Below, piece after piece: positions 45,783 to 56,518 of a stretch of 64,000 nucleotides of DNA. Source of the DNA: Krasilnikovozyma curviuscula (taxonomy: Eukaryota > Basidiomycota > Tremellomycetes > Cystofilobasidiales > Mrakiaceae). Position 1 is the stretch's first letter. Every line of letters begins with the position of its first letter. A program made the position numbers and the translations under genes. Location of the stretch: contig MVAQ01000091.1 in assembly GCA_014825775.1 (NCBI GenBank), forward strand, positions 1 to 64,000. Direction: 5' to 3'. The notes under the pieces were generated by a model. The model saw only the letters and a program-made list of their open reading frames with translations, ran no database searches and was not told where the DNA came from.

Positions 45783-47592
45783 ATGACTGAGACTGACGTT
45801 CCTACCTGATTTCGCTGGATCTGGATGGAAATAACAGGCGCCTGGAGAAGCAAAAAAGCTGACATCTCAGCGTCAGGTCGATGCTATGTGTGAGAAACTG
45901 AGGAGGAGGTGAGTTTACTAGCTGCTTTTCGCGTTCTGAAAGAGTGTATTCAAGACGACAGCAGACAGTAAGCGAAGAAGGAAGAGCAAAAGGCAATATG
46001 CTTTTGGAGGGAAATGGTTTCATTGTCACATTGGTGTCCTGGATGGTGTAATGAGGAAAATGAAATAGCTCAAGCTGACTAGGAAACCCCTGCGCTCTGT
46101 CTAGGCAATTGCAATCCTCAAGATTGGTAGCTCTGGAAACAGCCCACCTGCTTAAGACGGTGGTCTCGCATGCTAGATTCAACAAGATGGATCAGCTGAT
46201 AGATATCATCAAGAGCGTGGGCAAACAGTTAGGCGAGGCACAACCATTTGGTGAGACCGAATTTGACACCCATTGGCTTTAATACCCCCACTTTAGATGC
46301 CGTCCACCCCTACTGACCTACATCTTCGTCTATCCTTTCTAATTTTGTTCTGTTTTTAGAGCTTTCAACGCAGAATGTCACCCGAAAAATCCTTCACCTT
46401 GTTCGCGAAGAACAACGTCTGCAGCAAAGCGCCAGCCAGCCATACGATCACGACCACAGCATAGATGACGAATGGACGTCACTCTCCAATTTTATGCTTA
46501 AGGGTCCCTCATCTTCCGCTGCGCGGAACGGAGCGCTTGGCGATATCGCGCCGTTAGGATTCTCTGCACCGCCGACGCCTGCCCTATCGAATATCCACGA
46601 GATGGAATGGGTAGCTAATGGAAAGAATGGTACTTCAAATGGTGCGAAGGGTGAAAGTGGAATAGAGATCAAACCGTTGTTGATTGGCGCTATTCAAGAG
46701 GTTATTGATGAGATTGAAGGTGTCGAGGAGAGCATTGGGAAGAGTGCGGTGGGGCATATCCATTCAGGGTAAGCGACAATGTATTCTTCTTCTTTAAGCC
46801 TCATAATTGAAACTGACTGTGACAATTCTAATTCAGCGAAACGATTTTGACGCTCTCCTATTCCTCGACGGTTCTGACCTTCCTCAAATCAGCAACCAAA
46901 GATCGAAAATTCACCGTCCTGATAGCTGAATCATTCCCATCTTACCTCGGTCACCTTACAGCTCGCTCTCTTGCGTCACATCACCCCAACATTGCCCCAG
47001 TGCTCATCAACGACTCATCGATCCACGCCGTCATGCCTCGAGTCACAAAGCTCCTCTTACCAGCATCCTCGATTCTCTCCACCGGTGGTATCTTCTCACC
47101 CTCTGGGGCGCTCCTCGCAGCGTACGCTGCGAAAGCACAGGCGGTGCCCGTCGTCGTCTGTGCAGGCATGTACAAGCTCACAAACTCATGGAACGTCTAC
47201 CAGGAGTTTGGGGCCGGTGATTTTGGCGACCCGGCAGAGGTGCTACCGTTCGAGATGGGTGGCTGGAGCGGAAGTGATGACAGAGGCGAAGAAGTCGAGG
47301 TCGTCAATCCAAAATGGGATTATGTTGGGCCAGAGCTAATTGATGTGTTTTTGACGGACCAGTAAGTGGCTGTCATTACATTACCTTCGTTTTTTTCAAC
47401 TCGAGAGAAGTTGTTGATTTGACTATTTTGGTTGTCTTTTTGTGGCATCTAGTGGTGATCACGCTCCTAGCTACATCTACAGGTGAGCAGCACATCAACT
47501 ATTCCTGCTCACGGCGTCTCAATGCTAATCAATGTCCCCATTTCCTCAGGCTTGTCAAAGAGAACTACGACGACGAAGATGATGATTTGTAG
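45783..47592 (+). CDS. GCD7: translation initiation factor eIF2B subunit beta
   Basis: Spliced gene. I place the start at 45783 (MTETD), joined by a very short intron (about 40 bases, GTTCCT...AACAG) to APGEAKKLTSQRQVDAMCEK. The family pattern follows: VALETAHLLKTVVSHARFN, MDQLIDIIKSVGKQLGEAQP and NVTRKILHLVREEQRL. A Ser/Gly-rich insert (about 46490-46680) is followed by IGAIQEVIDEIEGVEESI and the Rossmann-like core: GETILTLSYSSTVLTFLKSA, RKFTVLIAESFPSYLGHLTA, DSSIHAVMPRVTKLLLPASS, VPVVVCAGMYKLTNSW and WDYVGPELIDVFLTD. The C-terminal motif is GDHAPSYIYRLVKENYDDED. eIF2B is the GDP/GTP exchange factor for eIF2, and the beta subunit belongs to its regulatory core that senses phosphorylated eIF2. 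The first exon is the least certain part. Confidence 0.9.
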
Positions 47593-47898
47593 CCTAGTTG
47601 TCTCATTGGTTCATATCCCAGGAAGGACGGGGCGATTTTTGGCATTGTCGGGCACTCTGTCCGTGAAGTAGCCAGCTCTTTGCTTGCTACTTGGCATACA
47701 CCGCAAATCTCTCCACTCAACTCGCATCCTTAACAGCACTGTATGGACCTACCTTTTGACGAGCGAGCATGCGCTGCCTCTGCAAGTGATCCGAACACAG
47801 CGGACGCGCTGGCCGATGTAAGACCCAGCAGTTCGCAAGTGTTGCGTCAGGCTAATTCTGACGCCCAAAGCCACAAATCTTTTCACAAAAAAACAATT
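47593..47898. other. intergenic, SOD2 promoter
   Basis: 306 bases between eIF2B-beta and SOD2 on the same strand; it should hold the terminator of the first and the promoter of the second. No gene was seen. Confidence 0.5.
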
Positions 47899-49309
47899 AT
47901 GTCCACCTCAATTCTTGCCAGATCCTTCAGATCCTCAGCCGCTTTAAAAGTTGTTGCTGGAAGTAGGAACGCTCACACCGTTCCAGCTCTCAAGTTTGGG
48001 TGAATAGATATTTCAGTCTCCAACGGATTTCTTAATCAGCTTTTTTTCTGACGTACTTATCTTCGTACTGCTGTTGTATAGCTATGAAGCTCTGGAGCCA
48101 CATATGTGAGTCAATACCCTCGTGGTGGTGGTCACGATGGAGCAGAAAGAATGGTAAATCTGATGCATTTTTCGCTGGGCCTGATTGGTGGATCAAATAG
48201 CTCGAAGGAGATTATGACTCTTCATCACACCAAGCACCACCAGACATACGTTACCGGTGAGTAAACTCCTCAAGGCTCTTTGGAGCAGCGAACTGGACTG
48301 GATAGAAGGGTGAGATAAGGATGATGGCAGGTGACGCAGGCGTGAGATTTGCAGCAGCCATCTATGGCAATGCATCTCTGAGCTCAAACACCAGATTGGA
48401 GTTTTATAAGAGGGTTTGTCATTTGTTGTGTTAGGCTATACCAGGTCTTGCGATGGTGCAGGAGAAAGCGGCTCTCATAACTCAAGTACTCACGTTCTCA
48501 CGCTGTCGAATCATTCCCTCCAGGCCTCAACGCTGCTGAAGAATCTTACGCCGCTGCCGCCGCCAAGGGAGACATCAAGGCCATCATCGGTCTCCAAAAT
48601 GCTCTCAAATTCAATGGAGGAGGTAAGCATGCTCTTTTTACAATTCAGTTTGGGTCGTCTAGCCCCCCTTCGTCAGACTTTGACGTTTATTTACGTGTTG
48701 TTCTGAAAGGGCACATCAACCACACACTCTTCTGGGCTAACCTCACTCCAGCATCCTCTCCATCTGCGACTCTCAAGGACGGTCCTTTGAAGTCTGCTTT
48801 GGAGTCGACTTTCGGTTCCGTCGAGGAGTTCAAGACCAAGATGAATGCTCAAACTGCTGCCATTCAAGGTTCCGGATGGGGATGGCTCGTAGGTTAAATT
48901 TGTAACTTATCTGTAAACTGTATCTAAGACCGACACCTCCTTGATTTGAATGGTTCTAGGGCTACAACAAGGGTACCAAGTCTCTCGAAATCATCACCAC
49001 CGCCAACCAAGACCCTCTCCTCTCTGCTGTCCCAATCATCGGTATTGATATCTGGGAGCACGCTTTCTATCTCGACTACAAGAACGTCAAGCCAGATTAC
49101 TGTGAGTCTTGCGCGTCGATCTGCTTTACGTCTGCGTCCCAGGATCATTCTGATGTTTCGCTGTATCAAATCTGACAAAACAGTGAAAGCAATTTGGAAC
49201 GTTATCAACGTAAGTGATGTTTCCTTCCATCGCCCTTTTTGTCAATCACTGATATCCTTCTATCGTTCAGTGGGAGGAAGCTGAAGCTCGTTTCGCTGCC
49301 GCTCAGTAA
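47899..49309 (+). CDS. SOD2: mitochondrial manganese superoxide dismutase
   Basis: Many short exons. The ATG at 47899 gives [18 protein letters not shown], a mitochondrial presequence. The mature protein starts [17 protein letters not shown]. Metal ligands are visible: the first His in the N-terminal helix ([14 protein letters not shown]), the second in NHTLFWANL, and Asp and His in [13 protein letters not shown]. Other family marks are [25 protein letters not shown] and [17 protein letters not shown]. The residues fit the Mn/Fe family, with the Gly and Gln pattern of the Mn type. It removes superoxide in the mitochondrial matrix. The gene ends towards the Zn2Cys6 factor, which lies on the opposite strand. 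Confidence 0.95.
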
Positions 49310-49541
49310 CGACGACTTTATTTTTCCTTGTGTATAGCTCTTTCCGCCTATACTTTCACGTATTGCAAGTCCTACAACAGAATTTTTTTATTTGGAAATA
49401 ATATGTCAGGTGTACACCTTCAAATAATCCAGTAATTCTACTCGGGACCCCACTCGCAAGCAGTGTTCACACGTAGATAAATAAAACTTATGATGAGTTA
49501 TGGGCAGACGATAGGCTGCAGCTTGATATTGCAAAGCTTTT

Positions 49542-52500
49542 TCACCATGTCTGATTGCCATTCCTACCCAACAGTAGATATGCGAGGGAGTCATCAGAAA
49601 ATGATGTCTCTCCGAAGGTCTGATAGAGGTCCAGAGCAGGCATGTTGGATTGACTTTCACTTTCATTGCCTGAGAAAGATAATGCACTAGAGCTGCTATT
49701 ACTGGCAGAAAAGAGTGGTTGCTGTTGTTGTTGTTGTTGCTGTTGTTGGAGTTGGGGAGGTGGAAATTGGTCGCGTTGTCGGTAGAAGGCAGAAGGTGAA
49801 GCTGAGTGGGCGAGTTGATATATGTTGTGGTTCAGAGAGGACTGGAAATGAGGAAAGTGCTGTTGACTAGGGAATTGCGTCATTGATGAGCTGCCTGCGT
49901 TTACGGACTGATGAGATGGTGCGTACTGGTGAAGACTTGTTGCGCTACTAGGGCCAGCAGATTGAGATCTCGAATTTAAATCTCCACTAACTATGGCGGG
50001 TGGGGATTTTGAAGTAGTTGTACTTGTGTGTGCAGGTTTTGGAGAGGGTTGACTGTTTCGTGCTGACTTTAGTTGAAGATCTCGCCTCGTTGAACCGAAC
50101 GCGACCAGTTCCAGCCATGCTTCATCTGAAAGAGTTGTAGCACTCTCATCCTGAGTCAGCCTCAAGGTTACAGGAAGGACCTCGACGCGCTTGCGAGGAA
50201 CCATCCGCACCCAAGTGATTGGGAAAGGAGCATGGGGGAGAGGAGGGATGGAAAGCCTGATGTGGAACCCAGTTGCCATTTCTCGGAGCAACGCAGCAGC
50301 TCGAAGCGCTGCTGGATATGTTTTGCTGGCTTGCTGGAGGAGAGATATGGTGATCTCGAGATCGGAAATCCCAGCGGAAGAAAATGCTAAGCAGGACGTG
50401 AAATCTTGGTCAGCGCTGGTGCCTTGATAAAGCGACGGAAGAGAAAATTACCTGAGTATAGCGCCATGACTGACAGAAAAGTATGTCCTGAGAAGGTGAG
50501 ATGATTGATGTGGATGGAACCAAAGTACGGAGTGAGACCAAGAACTTCAAGTCTGGCATAAGTTTGGACGATGGTCGCGGCAGCTTCCTTTGCCCTGAGT
50601 CCGATGTCAGAGAGCTGCTGTTCATCTTTCTTTTTTCCCTTTCCCGCTTCTTTTGTTTTGTTTCTATCTTTGTATTCGATGACCAGACGCTCTCGCGCTA
50701 TGAGCGCTCGAACGTAGCTGCTGTCGATTACCAATCGCATTGCTTGGATGATAGTCTGTCGATCTTCAGGGATGGACTCCTTATCCAAGTTCGCAGGAAC
50801 CTTCAGACATGGTGGAAGATGTTCCAGCCAGTCATCTATGAGTCCATCAGCCCTGTCCAAAATCGCGACTCGGCGAGGAGTCTCATCGTCTCGAAAGACC
50901 GAGTAGAGGAAGTTGGTGGTCGACGGTTCAGAATAATCCGGCCGGTGCCCGGGTGAGTTACAGGCGAATAACACCTGCTCTAGGATGGCATTCATTTGAG
51001 TTGCTGCATTGGAACTCAAGATAAGAATGTTAGGGCTCGAGGAAGATGTGATAGTGTCAGATGATATTGAGGTGTCGTCGACGGGAACCGGCAGCTCGAT
51101 GTCGCATTCAGAAAGTCGCAATAGCGCTGGTCGGCCGATTGATGAAGCTGAAGCTCTAAGTAAGTAACAACGGAACTAGTGAGAGACCTGCAGATAGGAT
51201 GGGGAAAGCGAAAAACCCTCGCTCAGCAACTTACTTGTCGAGCTAGCAAACGAACGGAAAGGTTAAATTGTCAATTCACAAGAAGCCTTAGATATGCCCT
51301 AAAACACTTACAGCATAGATAGCAAAGAAGGTGCGTTTCCGAGTTTCCTTCACAACATGGTCAAACTCCCAGAATTCCGATGTCCGCCTATGCATACCAG
51401 TTCTGGACAAAGATGGGGCTCAATCAGAGTGGTATCTCAAGCTTAACTCATAAATGAACTCACGTCAGAGCGATAGCCACCGCTTCGGCAATATGACGAC
51501 CACTGGCCTTCCCGAGACCCTCAGAGAACAGTGCCATGTAATAGGATGCCTTACAACAAAGGTTACGAGGCGGATCTCAGCGTCGTTTTGAGTTTCGTAC
51601 CGAGTAAGAAAAAACTCCACCTGTATATAATGAAGATTCAACCTGTTTTCACTCATCCCGGAGAGCTGCTTCGCCATCTGAAAGTAAGCTAAACCACTGC
51701 TTCTTGTGTCGCCTGGAGCAGGAAAACCCTCGCGTCGTCAATAATTCTGGAGTTCACAGCTGCAATGCCCATCAGTAACGCCCCGAATTGAGGGGACATT
51801 GGGTGTCTGTCTAATGTATTGATAGTAGTCTTCAAATAAAGCTAGAGTCGAAGCCCCAGAACTCTGGTCAACGGGTGGCATATCTGTCTGGAAAGAGAGG
51901 GGCGACTGACCTGTAGAAAGGTAGGATGATGCAGTATCGGACGGATTGCTTCAGTCATAGACAGATGAGTTCTGACTATCCGGTTTAGCAGGTCGATTGG
52001 GCAAACACTGAGAACTAGTGGTTGGACATCTTCTGTGCCTTCCGACCCAACACTCGCTTGAGCAGGAGAGCCATCTGCCGAGTCTGCTTCTTCTGGTTTG
52101 ATACTCATACTGGACGTTTGGTAAACATGTGCATCGGAGACACGATTACTGTTGAGGTCGCTGTTGATGGAGGGGCTACCGTTGTTGTTGTTTGTGTGAG
52201 ACCAGGTTGACTCATGGCCTGTGCTTGGTGGATGTTGAGGACCAGAGGGGCTGACGGAGATACTGTTACGATTGAGACCACCAAGCTGTTCAATCAGAGG
52301 GAGTCCAGAAGTTGAACCTGAGAGGATGATTTGCCCATCAGGATCGAGGTACAACGAGCTTTGAAGGTGTCGATTGGCGAGGACCTCCATCGCGGCTTCC
52401 TGTATGAAGAAAATCTCTCAGTAATGGATCGGAGACCTTGTTCTGACAACCGGGCGACCGACAGATAAATTCTCCAACCCGCTGCCACCGGGTGAGCTCG

Positions 52501-52913
52501 ACACTCTACGCCGTTTTTTGCTGGGCTCACTGATTCATGAAACCCAAACATAGGAGTGTATCAGCATTCAACTTGTATTACTGATAGTTTTGTGGGAGAA
52601 CATTTCATACCTATCTGTTCCACACTCCAGCCCAGCTTTGCAGCATTTTTCGCATGGTCTCTTGTCTTCGCATCGTATTTTTCTCCTGGTGATCCAGCGC
52701 CCAGATCAGTAGAGACAATGCTATAATGATTGTGAGGATTGCTTACCTTCTGCAGTGATTGCAAGCTGTCGGGCGATAAAACGATCAGTGATGAAACAGC
52801 GGAGGGCTAAAATGCCATTGTTCACCAAGCTGCTAGCAGCCAGACGCACCTTCCCTGACCTGCTCTTTGGGTGGCTTCCGACTATCTGGAGCAACAGAAG
52901 TCTCTTTCTGCAT
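49542..52913 (-). CDS. Zn2Cys6 fungal transcription factor
   Basis: Spliced gene. The start at 52913 reads MQKETSVAPDSRKPPKEQVR. Exons 1-3 join into the binuclear zinc cluster CNHCRRRKIRCEDKRPCEKC, then CKAGLEC: Cys spacing C-x2-C-x6-C-x5-C-x2-C-x6-C is canonical, preceded by REA and with basic residues for CGG contact. A Ser/Asn-rich linker, the VLANRHLQSSLYLDPDGQ segment and a fungal-specific regulatory domain follow (FPIDLL-like VCPIDLLNRIVRTHLSMTEA; GRPALLRLSECDIELPVPVD, typical of that domain). The C-terminal part is Gln/Ser-rich with ten consecutive Gln and ends LLLGRNGNQTW. It probably binds CGG-type repeats in the nucleus. It lies tail-to-tail with SOD2 and is followed at its 5' side by the permease on the same strand. 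Confidence 0.9.
49719..49748 (-). repeat. poly-glutamine coding repeat
   Basis: Ten consecutive CAA/CAG codons (minus strand) inside the C-terminal region of the Zn2Cys6 factor. Mixed CAA and CAG make pure slippage less likely. Gln-rich stretches are common in activation domains. Confidence 0.9.
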
Positions 52914-53385
52914 TGCCTACAATGGTTGGTTGGATATTATTAGCGAATATTGTGGTTATTCCATTTGCGGAGAACAGCGCGATAAGAAGACCGTTACTTG
53001 TGGCAACTGAACGGAGACAGAAATTGTCAGAAAAGTCGCTTACAGCAACACGGGAAAGTTAAGAAGATGATTCTATGTCGTTTGGGAGATATCCGAGACT
53101 GCGAGGGTTGACAGGAAGAGTAGCGCGATGTTATCCTGCTCTTGCCACAAAATAGGAGGGAACCATCGCCTCTAGGGCAAATAACAACAAAAAGAATATT
53201 GGAAAAAGAATTTCATATATGAAAAGCCGTATACAACCGGAGAACCACTACAAAAGGGTAAGAAATATAAAAGGATCACACCGCAGTGCGAACCAGGTTG
53301 ATCATCCTAGCAATTGCTGAAAACCCACGAGCAGGATAACACCACAAGTAGGAACACATCAATAAAGGAGCATTTTAAAAACGCA
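52914..53385. promoter_or_regulatory. promoter region of the Zn2Cys6 factor
   Basis: 472 bases between the factor's start and the end of the permease, which is on the same strand. No gene is recognised. One near-copy of the CGGAGG element (CCGGAGA, 53237-53243) is present, so autoregulation is possible but unproven. Confidence 0.4.
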
Positions 53386-55875
53386 CTACCACATCCAGTT
53401 GAGGAATCTATGAAAAAAGCGGAACAACGTTAGTTTAATTGAAAGCTCCAGAGATCTAAACAGAGCGACACACCTCTCGTATCTCGTTTCAGGTTTCTTG
53501 AGGTCGAGCGACGCCTCATGAGCAACCACCTCTTCCAGGCCAGTAGTGATGTCCATCTCCTCGAGCTTGACCCATTTGCTTTTCTTGACGACCTTCCAGA
53601 ATATGAAGACGAAAGCGTACAACATGAGACCAAAGTAAGCGGTGAAGAAGTCGGAAATGTTCCAGTGTCTAGGATAGAGAAAATTAAACGTTTCAATACG
53701 GTACCCAAGGTTTCTGGAAGGAAATTGACTAACCCTTTGATGACTGATACAGCGGCGAAAGTGATAGAAACCCACGATAAATGTCAGTGAGGACTGACTA
53801 ACCATATCAATTGTTCACGAAGAACTTACAAACAGCGTAGCCATTTGTGAAGAGGATCAAGAAGATTCCTCCTCCCCCGATGATAGCAGTGTAAGGGTAA
53901 AACTTGGCTAAGAAGGGCATCTCGTCTAGGTTTTTACCTTGAACCACCAGAGCTTTACGGAATCGCCACTGAGCAAAGCCTGTGATCACATTAATAGAAA
54001 GGTCAGCGATGATTTTAAGCCCGTCGGGTGAGATATCTTACAGATATTGATATATGCAAGCATATTAGCCGTTGCTCCAAGGTTGATCAGCCAGTTCAAC
54101 ACGGTGGTCGCTGAGTTGCTGACGGCAAGATAGGCAAGAAGAGGTCCACAGTGAACAAAGATGAGCGCGAAGAGAGGCACACCATGTTTGGTAGTGTACG
54201 CTAGGAATTTGGGAGCTCGACCGTTCAAAGCTAATCCGTGCAAAGTTCTCGAGCCGGTAAACATCATCGAGTTACAGGATGACCAGGCACTGGTGATGAC
54301 GATGGCGTTGATGAGGTTTGGAAGGAACGGAATCTTGAAATTATTGATGGCGACTGTCAGAAAGAAAGGATCAGTTCCACATGTGTTTCAGTAGTTTGGT
54401 AGTTTGGATAACGTACCAACAAATGGTGAAGCAGCAACACCCTTTCCAGTGAGCCTAGCAGCAATCAAAGCAGCAGAGTTGGATGGAACCAAAACACCGA
54501 TGGCCAAAGTTGACAGGACGAAAAAGATAGTGAGACGCCAGATGACTCTACCCACAGCTTTAGGTACTACTCTTCTTGGGTTGACGGCTTCAGGAGCACA
54601 GACTGAGATGATTTCAGGCCCAGAAATGGCGAAGGAAGCAAAGACAAAGCAACTCCAAAAAGCGCAGAATCTTCCCAGCGCACCGGTAGTGTACTGCTCG
54701 TTGAAAGCGCCAGGATCTGTGATAAGAAAAACTAGTCAGTTGTTGAATAGATGATATGATGAGGCTCCAGCTTACTTCGCCAATACCTGAAGCCAATTCG
54801 ATCGTGTTGCGGATTTCCTCCCAAGAAAGTCACAAACGTGAAGATCAGGAATCCAGCGATGAGGAATATTTTTACGATTGCAAAGTTGAACTCTGCGGCT
54901 CCGAAGAATCTGACAGCACAGCAGTTGAGCGCGAAGATGCCGACAACGGTGATGGTGACCCAGACGGCAGCTGAAGATATTAAGGTCGTCAGCTGTCGCT
55001 CAACCTGCTTGCCGCACCTGTTCAAAACTCACGGCTGATATCTGGAAACCAATACGCCCATAGCGATACAAGACTTAATGAAACGAAGTGTTGATTAGGT
55101 TAGTGCATGGCAACAAACAGCAAGCGACCGGTTCTCACTCACGCAGAAGTATCAGCCGCACAATTCATCATCATTGAGTAGACATAAGCCCATCCGACAG
55201 CACATCCAGCAGCGTCGTCGACGAATCTTGAAACGTCTATTTTAAACCCCACTTAAATAAGTGCTCGTAAACCACAAAAACAGAAAGATGAGATGTACTC
55301 ACGAGTTCCAAAGGCACCAGGAACAGGAAGGTAAGATGACATTTCACCAGCACATTGACCGACACACCAGAGGAGAGCGCACCTGGACATATTGCATCAG
55401 AAGGGATGAATTTCAGTCAGTGAGGAGTGCAGAACTAAACGCAGGTTAAGAAGTGATATACCAGATAGTATAGGATATGAACATTGAGCCAGGACCGGCC
55501 ATGATCAGAGCCCCTCCAGAACCAACGAATAACCCAACACCTGCAAGGTCAACAGTCAGCAACCGAATTGTTCAAAACCGCAAATGTCTCTCCATCCTTA
55601 CCGATGACACCCCCTACGAGACGACAAACAGAGTTAGAGTTGAGATCCGATTGTTTTGATTTTACAATGATCGACAACCACTTACCGATGGACAACAAGG
55701 CGATATGGTGACTCTGAAGACCCCTGTGCACGTCGGTGGGTCGACCATGATGGTCAGAGTCAGAGGAAACCTCTTCGACATTGTAAGTAGCATCGTTCTT
55801 TGATCCTGAGAAAAGGGATCCTTCCTTGGTACCAGCTGGTGAGTGCTCGAGCACCGTAGCTTCTACAGAGGACAT
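53386..55875 (-). CDS. amino-acid permease (AAT/YAT family)
   Basis: Intron-rich gene. The ATG at 55875 gives MSSVEATVLEHSPAGTKE; a hydrophilic cytosolic N-terminus precedes the first span (HHIALLSIG, then across introns GLFVGSGGALIMAGPGSM). The Gly/Ala-rich first span (GSGGAL) is the substrate-binding signature of this transporter superfamily. Later segments include CVGQCAGEMSSYLPVPGAF, VGWAYVYSMMMNCAADTS, FASFAISGPEIISVCAPEAV, SWSCNSMMFTGSRTLHGLAL, GVPLFALIFVHCGPLLAYLA and FLILFTNGYAV, about twelve spans in all. The C-terminus is cytosolic and ends, after a last short intron, with ERFLNWMW. Plasma-membrane proton-coupled uptake of amino acids or related amines is the family role; the exact substrate cannot be read from the sequence. 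It shares a promoter with the BVMO gene. Confidence 0.87.
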
Positions 55876-55967
55876 GGCAAAAAAAAAACACGGAAGGGAG
55901 AAGGGAGCAGAAGAAGAAAGGCGATGTCAAGCTGGGACTTGATACATTCTTGCTCCTTCCCGTTGGA

Positions 55968-55976
55968 CTTTATATC
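55968..55976 (-). promoter_or_regulatory. TATA-like box of the permease
   Basis: GATATAAAG on the minus strand, about 93 bases upstream of the permease ATG. Distance and sequence fit a TATA element; no functional evidence. Confidence 0.4.
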
Positions 55977-56050
55977 ATAAGAGATGTGAACGGGAGAGAT
56001 GGAAGTCCTAGACACACTGATAAGGGTACCCCGATGAATTCCCTACCTCT

Positions 56051-56056
56051 CGGAGG
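56051..56056 (+). promoter_or_regulatory. CGGAGG element 1
   Basis: A CGGAGG hexamer in the divergent promoter, same word as the arms of the inverted repeat at 56216-56233. Candidate Zn2Cys6 half-site. Confidence 0.35.
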
Positions 56057-56215
56057 ATGGCCACTGTGGCGTCCAACCCAGACTCCGTTGGGCTCCGTTC
56101 AAGAGTCCGTGACGGGATTGTCTTTTTCGGAAGCAAATGCGTTGTTCAGGTAATATGCAAGAGCATTTGCACTTGAATTTTGTGACAACGGAGATGGCAG
56201 AGGAGATAGGGGCGG

Positions 56216-56233
56216 CCTCCGAAAGTACGGAGG
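56216..56233. promoter_or_regulatory. inverted repeat CCTCCG-N6-CGGAGG
   Basis: A perfect 6-base inverted repeat with a six-base spacer (AAAGTA). Its inner triplets form CCG-N6-CGG, a spacing class used by dimeric Zn2Cys6 proteins. It is 303-286 bases upstream of the BVMO start and about 340 bases from the permease start. A Zn2Cys6 gene lies in the same cluster, so it is a candidate operator. Confidence 0.5.
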
Positions 56234-56271
56234 TGTGAAAGCGACCCGTCAGTGGTATATACATCGCCGAC

Positions 56272-56277
56272 CGGAGG
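56272..56277 (+). promoter_or_regulatory. CGGAGG element 3
   Basis: A further CGGAGG hexamer about 40 bases from the inverted repeat, within GCCGACCGGAGG, which also includes a CCGACCGG-like palindromic core. Confidence 0.35.
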
Positions 56278-56392
56278 CAGTCCCAAAATACTTAGGCTAT
56301 CTATCAGCAACGGAGAGTGGCCCGTTAGGAATAAATCTTTCAATGATAGGACGGGATAGCTGCTAGGAAAACGGAAGGCGCTGCGATGGGAA

Positions 56393-56416
56393 CCTACGCG
56401 ATTGCGATCGCGTGGG
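56393..56416. promoter_or_regulatory. inverted repeat with CGCG arms
   Basis: Nine-base arms CCTACGCGA and TCGCGTGGG (one mismatch in the pairing) around the spacer TTGCGA, about 100 bases upstream of the BVMO ATG. Position just upstream of the TATA-like box suggests a second factor site; the factor is unknown. Confidence 0.4.
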
Positions 56417-56433
56417 TGGGACTACAACAATAC

Positions 56434-56440
56434 TTATAAG
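56434..56440 (+). promoter_or_regulatory. TATA-like box of the BVMO gene
   Basis: TTATAAG, about 80 bases upstream of the BVMO ATG, a usual distance in fungi. Confidence 0.4.
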
Positions 56441-56518
56441 AGATTCCAACACCTAGAGCAAGAAAGATACTAACTATCACTTGGTTTTCTTATACCGATT
56501 TCTCTCTCCTTTCCCACA

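Larger units (their letters stand above)
55876..56518. promoter_or_regulatory. divergent promoter permease / BVMO
   Basis: 643 bases between two genes transcribed away from each other. It contains four CGGAGG hexamers (both strands counted), two inverted repeats and one TATA-like box towards each gene, all listed separately. No extra gene is recognised. Confidence 0.65.

Noticed and set aside
45517..45783. Plus-strand frame reading MVRRTLSSVKAKKKLD as N-terminus of eIF2B-beta
   Set aside because: Its donor leaves the wrong phase for the next exon, which stays open in only one frame.
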